Shown piece by piece: positions 1-7,294 of a stretch of 34,746 bases of DNA. Each line of letters begins with the position of its first letter. The first letter of the stretch is position 1. Location: IMG/VR virus record IMGVR_UViG_3300000929_000088, positions 1 to 34,746 of that record. One strand, given 5' to 3'. The notes under the pieces were generated by a model, which had not been told where the DNA came from, did not search any database, and saw only the letters and a program-made list of their open reading frames with translations. The DNA is from a virus. A program made the position numbers and the translations under genes.

Positions 1-163
1 AGACAAAAACATGAGTAAATTGACATTTTTTCACCTCATTGATTTTGATAGGTCTCTTTGATTTGTATAGGGGTCTGGAGATACTAGGAGTCCAGAAATA
101 GGATAAAGTGTCTTAAATGGCTTCTAAATGGCCTTAGAATTGATTCTATGATATGGGATGGAA
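1..163. other. Left-end non-coding region
   Basis: No convincing gene is visible. The stretch holds one copy of the five-copy intergenic element (core 92-135), followed in the minus direction by a short inverted repeat TCTGGA...TCCAGA and the 13-mer TCCAGACCCCTAT, also found at the 30844 copy. If the window ends were joined, transcription from here would enter the gene starting at 34679. Confidence 0.6.
92..135 (-). repeat. Five-copy intergenic element, copy A
   Basis: Read on the minus strand it follows the shared pattern AGGCC-N-TTTA, then ATTTAAGA-N-ACTTTA, then TTTCTGG. It closely matches the plus-strand copy at 30844-30887, including the downstream TCTGGA/TCCAGA inverted repeat. It sits just past the terminator of the early operon. 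By position it is a candidate promoter for whatever lies beyond the left end, which is the 34679 operon if the molecule is circular or permuted. Confidence 0.75.
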
Positions 164-192
164 TAAAAAAAGGGAGCCATCTCTGACTCCCC
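164..192 (-). terminator. Rho-independent terminator of early operon
   Basis: On the minus strand GGGAGTCA and TGGCTCCC form an 8-bp stem with one mismatch and a 4-base loop, followed directly by seven T residues. It begins about 20 bases after the stop of the SSB-like gene, the last gene of the early module. Confidence 0.85.
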
Positions 193-212
193 TCTTTCAC
201 TTCATGCACTCC

Positions 213-578
213 CTAGAATGGAAGGTCATCATCATCATCAGATGATTTGGCTCTACCATTTGAATCCACTTTCACACTGTTGGTCTTTCCACTTGCTGGA
301 GAGATGAGGTCACATGTCCATCCACTCAAAGATGTGAAGTACTTGACATCCCCACTGGGAGAGGTCCATGCTCTTCCTCTGATGTTCACTGCTGCCTCCA
401 CTACATCTCCCACAGAAAAATTCTTTGGTATGCTGGCAGAATCATTGGGCCACTCTGTCATGAGAGTCTGAGGATAGTCCTCTGATGTTTCAATGACCAT
501 CTCCACCTTGGAGAATTTGTCTGTGACTGTGATGATGTCACTGATGGACTTGATAGTCCCCTTTACTTTTGTACTCAT
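213..578 (-). CDS. SSB-like protein (DUF3127 type)
   Basis: A 121-residue protein that probably binds single-stranded DNA during phage replication and recombination. The body (residues 3-95) reads as an OB-fold of the DUF3127 type found in Bacteroidota and their phages. The tail is low in complexity and ends in an acidic run closing with DDLPF. Such a tip is the classic SSB C-terminal peptide that recruits partner proteins (established for bacterial SSBs; inferred here). It lies directly downstream of the exonuclease and the ERF annealing protein, so the three form a recombination cassette. The start codon follows an A/T-rich leader with no Shine-Dalgarno site. It is the last gene before a strong terminator. 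Confidence 0.8.
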   Translation of the reverse strand: MSTKVKGTIKSISDIITVTDKFSKVEMVIETSEDYPQTLMTEWPNDSASIPKNFSVGDVVEAAVNIRGRAWTSPSGDVKYFTSLSGWTCDLISPASGKTNSVKVDSNGRAKSSDDDDDLPF

Positions 579-580
579 AT

Positions 581-1423
581 TTATTGGTTTAAAAAATTAC
601 TATTTAACTCCTCCAGATACTCTCTGGCCATTGTCACTGATTCCTTGATTAGGAAGATGTACTCATCATCCTTGAGGAATTTATACAGTTTCACTCTGTT
701 CTCCTCTGGGATGTCCCCAAAGGTCATGGAGAATCTTATCTCATCCTCCAATTGCTCTGGAATCTCAATGAATCCATTGGCCCACTCTTGCCTTCTTATC
801 TCATCCAGAATCAATCTCTCTGGTGTATCCACTAGGCAGTACACAAGCTGATATTCATCCTTTCCAGTCAGCCAAAGATATCCTTGACCTTGGGCATAGT
901 AGGCTGGGTCAATGTCATTCTTGAAGTGTGGGAATGTGTGGATGTTCCATGAGGATTTGGCATCTGCCAGAAGTTCCTTGATGTTGAGGTCTGGCTCTCC
1001 AGTGATGTATTCATTAGAGAGTCTGTTCTTTCTGAATTCTACCCCATCAATCACCTCTGTGTCTAGTCCCCATCTCAGTACTCTATTGGCCATCTGCATG
1101 GATTCTGTCTCCACCTCAAGACCCTTGTCTGTGTACTTGTTTGAGAAATCCTTTGGCCTATTGAATGTCATCTCCACCCATAGGCCCTCCAGATAGGTCT
1201 TGGCTCCTTTGCTCAGTTCTGGCTTTGCATCCATCTTCTGCTGCAGTACATCTCTCCTCTTCGCTTGGATGTCAGTGAGTTTGATTTTCTCCAGAAGAGT
1301 CTTCAATTCATCCTTCTGATTGTCAGTGATTTGGGTCCCTCGGCCCACACTGGTGATGTGACTCAGAGCAGAGCATCTGAATAGATACCCACTCCAGTCA
1401 ACAAGTTCAATGCTCTTCTTCAT
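581..1423 (-). CDS. PD-(D/E)XK exonuclease, YqaJ/lambda-exo-like
   Basis: A 280-residue nuclease that probably resects double-stranded DNA ends to make the single strands used by the ERF protein. The core shows GEPD (142-145) followed by LLADAKS (151-157), which fits the PD-(D/E)XK metal site, and a downstream QGQGY (178-182) matching the conserved Gln motif of RecB/YqaJ-type nucleases. An acidic stretch at 103-108 may add a further metal ligand. The start overlaps the ERF stop by four bases (ATGA), so translation is coupled. An exonuclease beside an annealing protein is the usual phage two-component recombination arrangement. The exact subfamily is uncertain; the fold is well supported. Confidence 0.8.
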   Translation of the reverse strand: MKKSIELVDWSGYLFRCSALSHITSVGRGTQITDNQKDELKTLLEKIKLTDIQAKRRDVLQQKMDAKPELSKGAKTYLEGLWVEMTFNRPKDFSNKYTDKGLEVETESMQMANRVLRWGLDTEVIDGVEFRKNRLSNEYITGEPDLNIKELLADAKSSWNIHTFPHFKNDIDPAYYAQGQGYLWLTGKDEYQLVYCLVDTPERLILDEIRRQEWANGFIEIPEQLEDEIRFSMTFGDIPEENRVKLYKFLKDDEYIFLIKESVTMAREYLEELNSNFLNQ

Positions 1424-1932
1424 TCGTCTAATTTTTTGATTTGTTCATCACTCAGAGAGTACTTGTTCTCCAGTTCCTCTCTACTATACTCACCAGCCAG
1501 AATTGCCTCCAGTGCCTTCTTGAATCTTGAGTCTGCCAGTGCTGGCTTTTTTGGATTTGTAGGCTGACCAGCAGCATCAGAATCTGAGTCTGTGACTAGG
1601 CATAGCATCCCAGAGATGTGGTATCTCTTTGAGTAGGAGATGGCAGACCCCATGACTTGGAATTCATTCATCCCTTTTAGTTGGACCCCTTGAGGGATGT
1701 CCATTGTCCCCTCTATTGTCTCACCAGACTCCACATGGAAGACAATAGTGGTCAGACTTGTCCCACTCACTATCTGAGTGAATCCCAGACCATGCTTGGC
1801 CAGAAGTGGATTGATGACTCTCAGAATCTCAGAGAGACTGGTGTATGTGTATCCATACCCCTTGGTGTTCTTGTGGATGACTGGGACCTCTTGAGAGAAT
1901 CCAGCCAGAGCCTTGCAAAAATTTGCGTTCAT
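1420..1932 (-). CDS. erf: ERF-family single-strand annealing protein
   Basis: A 170-residue recombinase that anneals complementary single strands, as in the P22 Erf family. The N-terminal 120 residues carry family signs: YTYTSLSEILRVINPLLAKHGL (19-40 region), a hydrophobic core, and the GSAISYSKRYHISGMLCLVTD region, which is the common ERF signature. The last 45 residues look like a flexible linker and helical tail. It overlaps the exonuclease start by four bases, and the SSB-like gene follows, so it is the middle gene of a recombination cassette. The leader before the start is AATCAATAAACAGTTAAAT, A/T-rich and formed partly by the end of the preceding gene. Confidence 0.85.
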   Translation of the reverse strand: MNANFCKALAGFSQEVPVIHKNTKGYGYTYTSLSEILRVINPLLAKHGLGFTQIVSGTSLTTIVFHVESGETIEGTMDIPQGVQLKGMNEFQVMGSAISYSKRYHISGMLCLVTDSDSDAAGQPTNPKKPALADSRFKKALEAILAGEYSREELENKYSLSDEQIKKLDE

Positions 1933-1942
1933 ATTTAACTGT

Positions 1943-2170
1943 TTATTGATTACTACTATTATCCTTCACCTCATCATAATCACCAGATTCTGAGAAGTTG
2001 CTCATCCAGATTGTGACCATGGCTCTGGCCTCATTTCTAGTCATTGCAAAGTGTGCCTCCACATAAGGTGCAGCACCCCACATGTTGGTGTCCCCAGATT
2101 CTCTGAGGTCATTCAGATACTGGAAGACCTCTCTCTCCAGTTCTGTTGTTGGTCTCATTTTTTGTCCCAT
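1943..2170 (-). CDS. Small hypothetical early protein
   Basis: A 75-residue, largely helical protein of unknown function. It begins MGQKMRPTTE; a second ATG at codon 5 (2158) is an alternative start. The leader AAATCAAGAAAA is A-rich, as expected for Bacteroidota translation. It ends in Asn-Gln-stop, and the CAATAAA of that stop region doubles as the leader of the next gene. Position just upstream of the ERF gene suggests an accessory role in early replication or recombination, but nothing in the sequence proves this. Confidence 0.6.
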   Translation of the reverse strand: MGQKMRPTTELEREVFQYLNDLRESGDTNMWGAAPYVEAHFAMTRNEARAMVTIWMSNFSESGDYDEVKDNSSNQ

Positions 2171-2180
2171 TTTTCTTGAT

Positions 2181-2873
2181 TTATTGATTTACACTATTTG
2201 ATGACCTTGATGCAATCCACTCACCTCCTTTGTACTTGATGAATGTCTTGGCCTCCTTCAATGTCTTGCACCAGTTTGCCAGATTCCCACTTGAATCATG
2301 CTCCACTATGTAGGTCCTTGGATTGTCATCCACTGATTCATATCTGGATTCAATTTGCTTGTATGAAGATGATGGATAGACTTTCCACTTCACTCCTTTG
2401 TAGTCCACCATCCACCCATCTGACCTCAGAGGTCTGGACCATCTTGTGAGATTCACATCACTCACATCTGCTCCCATCAATCTGGCTCTCTTCCTCATGT
2501 AGTTGAGACAATTCTCTTGAGCCACTTTCCTCAGTGGTTTGTTGGTCTCAGCATTCCAGATGGTGTCCAATATCCACATGATTTGTTCTCCTTTTTGGCA
2601 GTGGTAGCCTCTCATCCAGATGACCAATGGATGACCCTTCCAAATCACTGGCAGACCCACTCTCCACTTGCTCCAGATGTAGCTGCCATTGTTTGGCTTG
2701 AATCTCTTCACATTCCTCCCTAGAGTGGATGTCTCTGACTCATAACTCCCAGAGATATCATTCTCAATGAGAATCTCCATCTCCTTGATGCCATTGCCAA
2801 CAAAGTGGATGTTTGCCCTTTTAGTGAATGACTGGGATAGGGCCTTCATTTGTTTCAGTTCTTGAATATACAT
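2181..2873 (-). CDS. Hypothetical early protein
   Basis: A 230-residue soluble protein that I do not recognise. It is rich in Trp, Tyr and basic residues (for example KGVKWKVYPSSSYK) and begins with a basic amphipathic helix. There is no clear catalytic motif, signal peptide or membrane segment. The C-terminal part, with GNLANWCKTLKEAKTFIK, looks like a small alpha/beta unit of a kind often seen in small phage proteins. The leader AACTAATAAAACAGATAGAC is A-rich. It sits in a run of tightly spaced early genes. The end SVNQ-stop resembles the terL end, a trait of several genes here where CAATAA serves both stop and next leader. Confidence 0.6.
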   Translation of the reverse strand: MYIQELKQMKALSQSFTKRANIHFVGNGIKEMEILIENDISGSYESETSTLGRNVKRFKPNNGSYIWSKWRVGLPVIWKGHPLVIWMRGYHCQKGEQIMWILDTIWNAETNKPLRKVAQENCLNYMRKRARLMGADVSDVNLTRWSRPLRSDGWMVDYKGVKWKVYPSSSYKQIESRYESVDDNPRTYIVEHDSSGNLANWCKTLKEAKTFIKYKGGEWIASRSSNSVNQ

Positions 2874-2891
2874 GTCTATCTGTTTTATTAG

Positions 2892-3353
2892 TTATCTATA
2901 CAAGTGAAATCCATCTCCACCATTCTCTCTGTTCTCCATGATGAGGTCCCTAGTGGATGACTGGAAGTCCTCTGCATCCTCATGGCTGATGTATGTCCAT
3001 GTGACTGGTCCCTCTGCCCATTCCCCAGCATTCTCTTGGGACTTATAAAACTGCTCCACTGATTCATATCTGGACAAATTTGTGGACTCACACATGTCAC
3101 AGTCTCTGCTCCAGACAATCATGCAAAAGTGTCCATGTGTCAAAATATCGCTTTCATAGATGACCTCTGCTGCACGTTCTCTCCTCTCCCTTTCCTCTGC
3201 ATCCTTTTTGATACGTTTCGCCCTTAAAACGTCTGAAAATACGCTTTTCATTAGATTCTTGTACATTGAGGGTCTTATTTCATTCCCTTTACCCTTTGCA
3301 TTGATGATGGCATTGATTGCAATCATTCTCTGCTCTCTTGTGATTTGATTCAT
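2892..3353 (-). CDS. Hypothetical early protein with CpG-normal N-terminus
   Basis: A 153-residue protein without recognised family. The N-terminal third is strongly basic and helical (RAKRIKKDAEERERRER, about 40-57) and could bind nucleic acid or form a coiled coil; the rest is acidic and contains three Cys (CMIVWSRDCDMC). The DNA coding for roughly residues 35-69 (3147-3250) holds at least six CpGs, while flanking genes have almost none, so this part may have come from elsewhere. A minus-strand hairpin near 3371-3392 lies in the leader between the ArdC stop and this start. Function is unknown. Confidence 0.6.
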   Translation of the reverse strand: MNQITREQRMIAINAIINAKGKGNEIRPSMYKNLMKSVFSDVLRAKRIKKDAEERERRERAAEVIYESDILTHGHFCMIVWSRDCDMCESTNLSRYESVEQFYKSQENAGEWAEGPVTWTYISHEDAEDFQSSTRDLIMENRENGGDGFHLYR

Positions 3354-3369
3354 TTCTCTGATGTGTTAA

Positions 3370-3392
3370 GGGGAGGACCAGATGGCCCTCCC
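3370..3392 (-). other. Intergenic hairpin downstream of ardC-like gene
   Basis: GGGAGG and CCTCCC form a 6-bp stem around a 10-base loop, in the 53-base gap after the ArdC-like stop. No T-tract follows on the minus strand, so a full terminator is unlikely. It resembles the hairpin at 4398-4418 on the other side of the same gene; both begin CTGGGAGG and are followed by TTAA on the minus strand. RNA processing or stabilisation is a plausible role. Confidence 0.5.
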
Positions 3393-3406
3393 AGATTTAT
3401 ACTTGA

Positions 3407-4375
3407 TTAAATATTTGATTTGATTAGTTCCACAGATTTGACTGCTTGAGTCATTGCTGAGACACATGCCTTCTTGTCATCCTTGAGCCTTGTGGTCCAT
3501 CCCTTGATGTATGCTTGAGAGTTCTCATCATTATCTTTGGGATTGAGACCACAATCTCCAGACAAGTACATGGATGATATCTCTGCCACCAGTTCCTCCT
3601 TTGCATAGGTCTCATCTCCCCAAGTTTTCACATCTGTCAAGGTGTCTCTGTTCAGTCTGTCCTTGTGTCCAGTTGAGTGTGACATCTCATGAAATAGAGT
3701 CTTGTAGTATGTGTCAAGGTCACAGAAGTCTTCCTCATGGGGCATGTTGATTGAATCTGTAGAAGGTCTGTAGTAGGCTCCTCCTCCTCCATGTCCCAAT
3801 GATGGACCAGACTCTCCTCCAATGTATCCCAGAATCACTGCCTCTGCCATCTCATTTGGAGTCTGCTCAGTCCCCTCAATCTTCTTGTCCAGACCCTTTG
3901 GCTCAAGGCCATCAATCTGGTCAATGTTAAACACTGAGAAGTATCTCAATGTGAAACATTTTTTAAATCTCTTTGCAGAGAATGTCAGTCCAGCCTTCTT
4001 GATGTCCTCCAGAGTATTGTAGTACTTTTTTGACTCCTTGTCCAAATATGATATCTTCCAGAGAAAGACCTCAGTGGACTTCTCTCCTCTCTTCACTTGA
4101 CCACCATTGGCCTTGGCTTGGTTGTATGTCATCCACTCATTTGCACTGTATCCCTCTCCTCTCATCATGGCATTGAGCCAGAAAATATTGAATCCATTGT
4201 ATGCCTTCCCAGTTGCCCAATTGATTGGTCCAGATGAGTCTTTCCATCCCATAAACCATCTCAGACCTTCTTTCTCCAGACCAGCAATGACCACATCATT
4301 GATGCGGTCATAAATATCCTTAGAATCTGATGATGATGTCTTGATTGCTTTGCTTGATTTTGTGATTGTTTTCAT
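3407..4375 (-). CDS. ArdC-like antirestriction protein
   Basis: A 322-residue protein of the ArdC type: an N-terminal ssDNA-binding domain (about 20-150, with RWFMGWKDSSGPINWATGKAYNG-like features) and a C-terminal zincin-like metallopeptidase domain. The zinc site is visible as HEMSH (229-233) with a downstream acidic helix KEELVAEISS (259-268) giving the third ligand. Known ArdC proteins protect incoming DNA from host restriction and have ssDNA-binding activity. An early position and the genome's avoidance of GATC and CpG fit pressure from restriction. The start follows the motif AAAACACGAC, shared with two other early genes. Hairpins flank the gene on both sides, suggesting separate control of its mRNA. 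Confidence 0.85.
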   Translation of the reverse strand: MKTITKSSKAIKTSSSDSKDIYDRINDVVIAGLEKEGLRWFMGWKDSSGPINWATGKAYNGFNIFWLNAMMRGEGYSANEWMTYNQAKANGGQVKRGEKSTEVFLWKISYLDKESKKYYNTLEDIKKAGLTFSAKRFKKCFTLRYFSVFNIDQIDGLEPKGLDKKIEGTEQTPNEMAEAVILGYIGGESGPSLGHGGGGAYYRPSTDSINMPHEEDFCDLDTYYKTLFHEMSHSTGHKDRLNRDTLTDVKTWGDETYAKEELVAEISSMYLSGDCGLNPKDNDENSQAYIKGWTTRLKDDKKACVSAMTQAVKSVELIKSNI

Positions 4376-4389
4376 GTCGTGTTTTTTTT
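4376..4389 (-). promoter_or_regulatory. Early leader motif AAAACACGAC before ardC-like start
   Basis: Minus-strand AAAAAAAACACGAC ends directly at the ATG. The same AAAAACACGAC occurs before the starts at 5267 and 9376. It contains a CpG, rare in this genome, so conservation is probably functional, either as translation leader or regulator site. Confidence 0.6.
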
Positions 4390-4397
4390 ATGATTAA

Positions 4398-4418
4398 GGA
4401 GGTGGACTATCCACCTCC
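4398..4418. other. Perfect intergenic hairpin upstream of ardC-like gene
   Basis: GGAGGTGGA and TCCACCTCC pair over nine bases around a 3-base loop CTA. It lies between the stop at 4444 and the ArdC-like start. There is no good T-tract on either side, so attenuation, mRNA processing or stability is more likely than simple termination. Confidence 0.6.
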
Positions 4419-4443
4419 CAGTGTGATTTTCTACTTTATTAAT

Positions 4444-5082
4444 TTAGCATGCTCCTAGTTTACTCATGACCTCCTCCATGGTTGGACCAGATGCCATCTC
4501 ATTGGATATCTTATTCAATATGTTCTGTATTTCCACCACATCAGCCATCTGTTGCTTCATGTCATACTTTCCCAGACCAAAGGACTGGATGGCTCTCCTC
4601 CTTGTCATGATGTCACTAACTACATCAAAAAAAGCAATCAAGAGATGGTCTTCCTCAAGCACCAGTTTTGCATCCACCTTGTTCATCACCTTAACCATCC
4701 CAAGGCTTCTGTCCTTGATTTCTGTTGTGTTCAAGACTTTCTTTGCATCTGCCACCTTTGCCTCATTTGACATCTCTTGAAGATTCACAATTTCACCATT
4801 TATCATGATTCCAGAGATGTGAGCATATTTCTCAATGTGAGACCAGATTTCCTCAAAAAATTCAAGTTGATTTGAATAGATATGGATGTCTGGAGTCATC
4901 AGTTCTCCAATGAATGTCTCTCTCCAGATGTTCACATCATTAACTGCAGAGGACACATAGTGAAATGTGGATTGAGTTTGTGTATCATAGTTAATTTTAA
5001 ATTTTATTGTAAAATTATCAGATTTCAAAATTGCTGCTCTCAGATTTGATTTGCTTGTGAAAATGTTTTTTCCTAGTTCCAT
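4444..5082 (-). CDS. Hypothetical early protein
   Basis: A 212-residue protein beginning MELGKNIFTS. The reading frame is open farther up to a GTG at 5151, but the ATG at 5082 is preceded by AAAAAAAAATAGGAATC, the A-rich leader typical here, and the upstream part overlaps another small gene, so the shorter form is preferred. The protein is mixed alpha/beta in the first half and helical in the second, without Cys-rich, membrane or catalytic motifs that I can name. It sits between a small basic protein gene and the ArdC-like gene in the early operon. Function is unknown. Confidence 0.65.
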   Translation of the reverse strand: MELGKNIFTSKSNLRAAILKSDNFTIKFKINYDTQTQSTFHYVSSAVNDVNIWRETFIGELMTPDIHIYSNQLEFFEEIWSHIEKYAHISGIMINGEIVNLQEMSNEAKVADAKKVLNTTEIKDRSLGMVKVMNKVDAKLVLEEDHLLIAFFDVVSDIMTRRRAIQSFGLGKYDMKQQMADVVEIQNILNKISNEMASGPTMEEVMSKLGAC

Positions 5083-5111
5083 GATTCCTATTTTTTTTTG
5101 ATTTAACTTGA

Positions 5112-5267
5112 TTACTTGATTAGACCTATTTGCACTCTTAACTGGATGCACTTGTTGTGATTGAATCCATAAATCTCAATCATAGCTTGGTGTTTAGCCT
5201 TTAGCTTGATGATTCTTCCTTCCTTAGTTCTTGAGTTAACTTGCTGATTTTGAGATACTTGTGTCAT
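5112..5267 (-). CDS. Small basic early protein, 51 aa
   Basis: A 51-residue basic protein beginning MTQVSQNQQV and ending IGLIK. It has KGRI-like and KLKAKH basic patches and no Cys pairs or membrane segment. Support for it as a real gene comes from its leader: AAAAACACGACAAA directly before the ATG, the same motif as upstream of 4375 and 9376. It ends 29 bases before the start at 5082. A small DNA- or RNA-binding or host-takeover protein would fit an early position, but this is only inferred. Confidence 0.6.
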   Translation of the reverse strand: MTQVSQNQQVNSRTKEGRIIKLKAKHQAMIEIYGFNHNKCIQLRVQIGLIK

Positions 5268-5270
5268 TTT

Positions 5271-5281
5271 GTCGTGTTTTT
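5271..5281 (-). promoter_or_regulatory. Early leader motif AAAAACACGAC before 51-aa gene
   Basis: Second of three copies of the CpG-containing leader. Here three further A residues separate it from the ATG. Confidence 0.55.
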
Positions 5282-5283
5282 CG

Positions 5284-5370
5284 TTATTGCCTTATGGCAT
5301 TACAAAGGTAGTCAAGGGATTCACTTATCCAAATTTTGTCATCACTTTTTTCAATTAAAAGTGTACTCAT
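5284..5370 (-). CDS. Possible micro-protein, 28 aa
   Basis: A 28-codon frame beginning MSTLLIEKSD and ending CNAIRQ, with the A-rich leader GATTCAGAAAA before its ATG. It fills most of the gap between NinG and the 51-residue gene, and the stop is just before the shared leader motif. Codon choice looks like that of its neighbours. It could be a genuine small early gene or chance; the promoter candidate at 5303-5333 overlaps its 3' half. Confidence 0.35.
   Translation of the reverse strand: MSTLLIEKSDDKIWISESLDYLCNAIRQ
5303..5333 (-). promoter_or_regulatory. Candidate flavobacterial-type promoter
   Basis: Minus-strand TTTG (5333-5330), a 19-base spacer, then TACCTTTG (5310-5303) match the Bacteroidota -33 TTTG / -7 TAnnTTTG pattern. 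A start site near 5296 would give a leader of about 30 bases for the gene at 5267. It overlaps the possible 28-residue frame, which lowers certainty. Confidence 0.4.
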
Positions 5371-5418
5371 TTTTCTGAATCCCTTTCTGTGACTGAGTTT
5401 CAAGACCACAAAAAAAGT

Positions 5419-5964
5419 TCATTTTTTTTGCTTTGGATACTTCTCCATGAGGTCTTGAAGTTCCTCTCTGGTCCACTTCCTAGTCTGGTGGGCCATTGAG
5501 TCCAGTCTTTGGACCTCATCCAGACCAATTCTGTTGATGAGTCCCTTCCTATATTCAATCAGATTCCCATGGAGATATTGATTGCACTTGACACACTGGC
5601 CATGTACATTTGACTCATCAAATCTCAGAGAGAAGTTGGTGGATGGATAGTAGTGTCCAGCATCATATTTCCCCTCAAGAGTCACATGGCATGAGATGCA
5701 CTTCTTGCCCTTGTCTCTCATTCTTATCCATGGATTGAAGCACTCTCTCTGGACCTTGCCCACTAACTTCTGGACTGTGATATTCTTGTCATGCCATTCC
5801 CTCCTTGCAATCCTTGCCTCAGTCAGTTTCTTTTTGAGTGCCTTCTCCTTGGCTAATAGGATGGCACACTGTACACTGCAGACATTCTGAGTTGATTTGT
5901 ATTGGAGAAAAACATTGCTGCAGTCTGGGGCCTTGCAAATCTTCTCAGAAGGGATTGTCTTCAT
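5419..5964 (-). CDS. ninG: NinG-like recombination protein
   Basis: A 181-residue protein matching the lambda NinG (Rap) family, whose members take part in phage recombination as branched-DNA nucleases. An N-terminal Cys cluster is visible (CKAPDC and CSVQC, residues 10-33), then a basic helical stretch with KKKLTEARIARREWH, the QRECFNPWIRMRD block, and a C-terminal HNH-like zinc unit with CISC, GHYYPS and CVKCN in the spacing usual for NinG. It starts inside the end of the DnaB gene (20-base overlap), so the two are co-translated. It joins ERF and the exonuclease as the recombination set of this phage. Confidence 0.85.
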   Translation of the reverse strand: MKTIPSEKICKAPDCSNVFLQYKSTQNVCSVQCAILLAKEKALKKKLTEARIARREWHDKNITVQKLVGKVQRECFNPWIRMRDKGKKCISCHVTLEGKYDAGHYYPSTNFSLRFDESNVHGQCVKCNQYLHGNLIEYRKGLINRIGLDEVQRLDSMAHQTRKWTREELQDLMEKYPKQKK

Positions 5965-7294
5965 CTCTCTGGATTTGGTTGAGTGAGTTGGTCTTCATTG
6001 ACTCATATCCCACATCTGAGAATCTGCTGATAGACAAGTCCACTGCCATGGGATAGATTCCACAATCTCCTTCTCTATTTTTGGCAATGATTATCTCTGC
6101 CATTCCATGGCTGGAGCCTCCAGATTCCATCATGTCCTCTCCATAGTATTCTGGCCTATGAATGAAGGCCACAATGGAGGCATCTTGCTCAATCTCTCCA
6201 GATTGTCTGAGGTCTGGGAGGCTTGGTCTCTTTCCTACCTTTGCAGAGTCTCTGGATAGTTGTGCCAATGCCATGACTGGGACTCCCAGATTCTGACTGA
6301 TTGCCTTGAGGTCATTGGAGGCATAGGTCACAGATTCATACATTGACTGTCTCAAGTTGGTAGGTCTGATTTTTTGTAGGTAGTCAACAATGACTACATC
6401 CACCCCTCCATCTGCTCTCCTTCTGGATATCTCTGCAGCTATGTCTCCAGAGGTCTGTGACCCTTCTACTATGTGCAAATTTTTCTCCATTCTCTCATTC
6501 CAGACATTGGTCACTCTTGTGCTTTGCTCATCAGTCATCTCTCCATATTTGATAGTGTTTGAATTGACCCTTGACTGGTGTGCCAGCACTCTCCTCATCA
6601 TCTGGCTCCTTGACATCTCCAGAGCAAAGATGATGACCTTGAGGTCCATCTTGGTGACCCAGTCTGCAGCACATGAGATGGCCCATGCAGTTTTTCCCAT
6701 TGCTGGTCTGGCTCCCACCACCATGAGGTCCACATCTTCCAGAAGCACTACTCTTCTGAATGTATTGAATGGGAGAGATATTCCAGTCAAGATACCAGCA
6801 GCAGCTTTGTCATGTGACTGGAGTACCTCCACAATGGTCTGTTTATTTGATGTAGGTCCAGAGATGACCTCATCCATCTCCTTGATTGATTCTGACATCC
6901 ATTGTCTGTACTTGTCCAGAGAAAAGGATTCATTCTCAATGCTGGTGTGGATATTTGAGGCCATCAATTGAGCCTTCCTCTGGTGGTAGTGATATTCTGC
7001 CTTATTCAAAAGTGAATCAATGTACATCATCTCCAGTGTGCCTATCTGTGAAGTCATCATTGAAACATTCACCACATACTTCTTGTCATAACCACCAGCC
7101 ATGAGAATCTGACTCACTGTGAGGATGTTTAATTCAGAGCCAGATTTGAGCAGTTTACTCATGACCTCATGTACTGCTTTGTGGATGCCTATCATGTTCC
7201 ACTTTGGATTGATTTTGGAGAAGATATCCAGAGCCTCTTGAGGTCTTGATGATACCATTATCACCCCATAGATTTTGTCAAGTGTCTCTTTCAT
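5945..7294 (-). CDS. dnaB: Replicative DNA helicase, DnaB-like
   Basis: A 449-residue hexameric helicase that would unwind the phage fork. The N-terminal all-helical domain (1-110) and linker precede a RecA-like motor: Walker A GARPAMGKT (194-202), a DnaB H1a-type block IIFALEMS (221-228), Walker B VVIVDYLQ (300-307), LAQLSRDS (343-350), the SLPDLRQSGEIEQDA block (358-372) and IIIAKNREG (401-409). Length fits the family. It overlaps the upstream gene by four bases (ATGA) and the downstream ninG by 20. The upstream 202-residue protein is a candidate loader. This is the clearest replication gene of the phage; no polymerase or primase is seen, so the host replisome is probably used. Confidence 0.95.
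   Translation of the reverse strand: MKETLDKIYGVIMVSSRPQEALDIFSKINPKWNMIGIHKAVHEVMSKLLKSGSELNILTVSQILMAGGYDKKYVVNVSMMTSQIGTLEMMYIDSLLNKAEYHYHQRKAQLMASNIHTSIENESFSLDKYRQWMSESIKEMDEVISGPTSNKQTIVEVLQSHDKAAAGILTGISLPFNTFRRVVLLEDVDLMVVGARPAMGKTAWAISCAADWVTKMDLKVIIFALEMSRSQMMRRVLAHQSRVNSNTIKYGEMTDEQSTRVTNVWNERMEKNLHIVEGSQTSGDIAAEISRRRADGGVDVVIVDYLQKIRPTNLRQSMYESVTYASNDLKAISQNLGVPVMALAQLSRDSAKVGKRPSLPDLRQSGEIEQDASIVAFIHRPEYYGEDMMESGGSSHGMAEIIIAKNREGDCGIYPMAVDLSISRFSDVGYESMKTNSLNQIQRDEDNPF

Noticed and set aside
5083-5151. N-terminal extension of the 212-aa protein from a GTG
   Set aside because: Overlaps the 51-residue gene, starts with GTG and has no A-rich leader, whereas the ATG at 5082 does.
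6390-6971. Plus-strand frame of 193 codons
   Set aside because: Antisense to the DnaB helicase motor domain, which is clearly coding.
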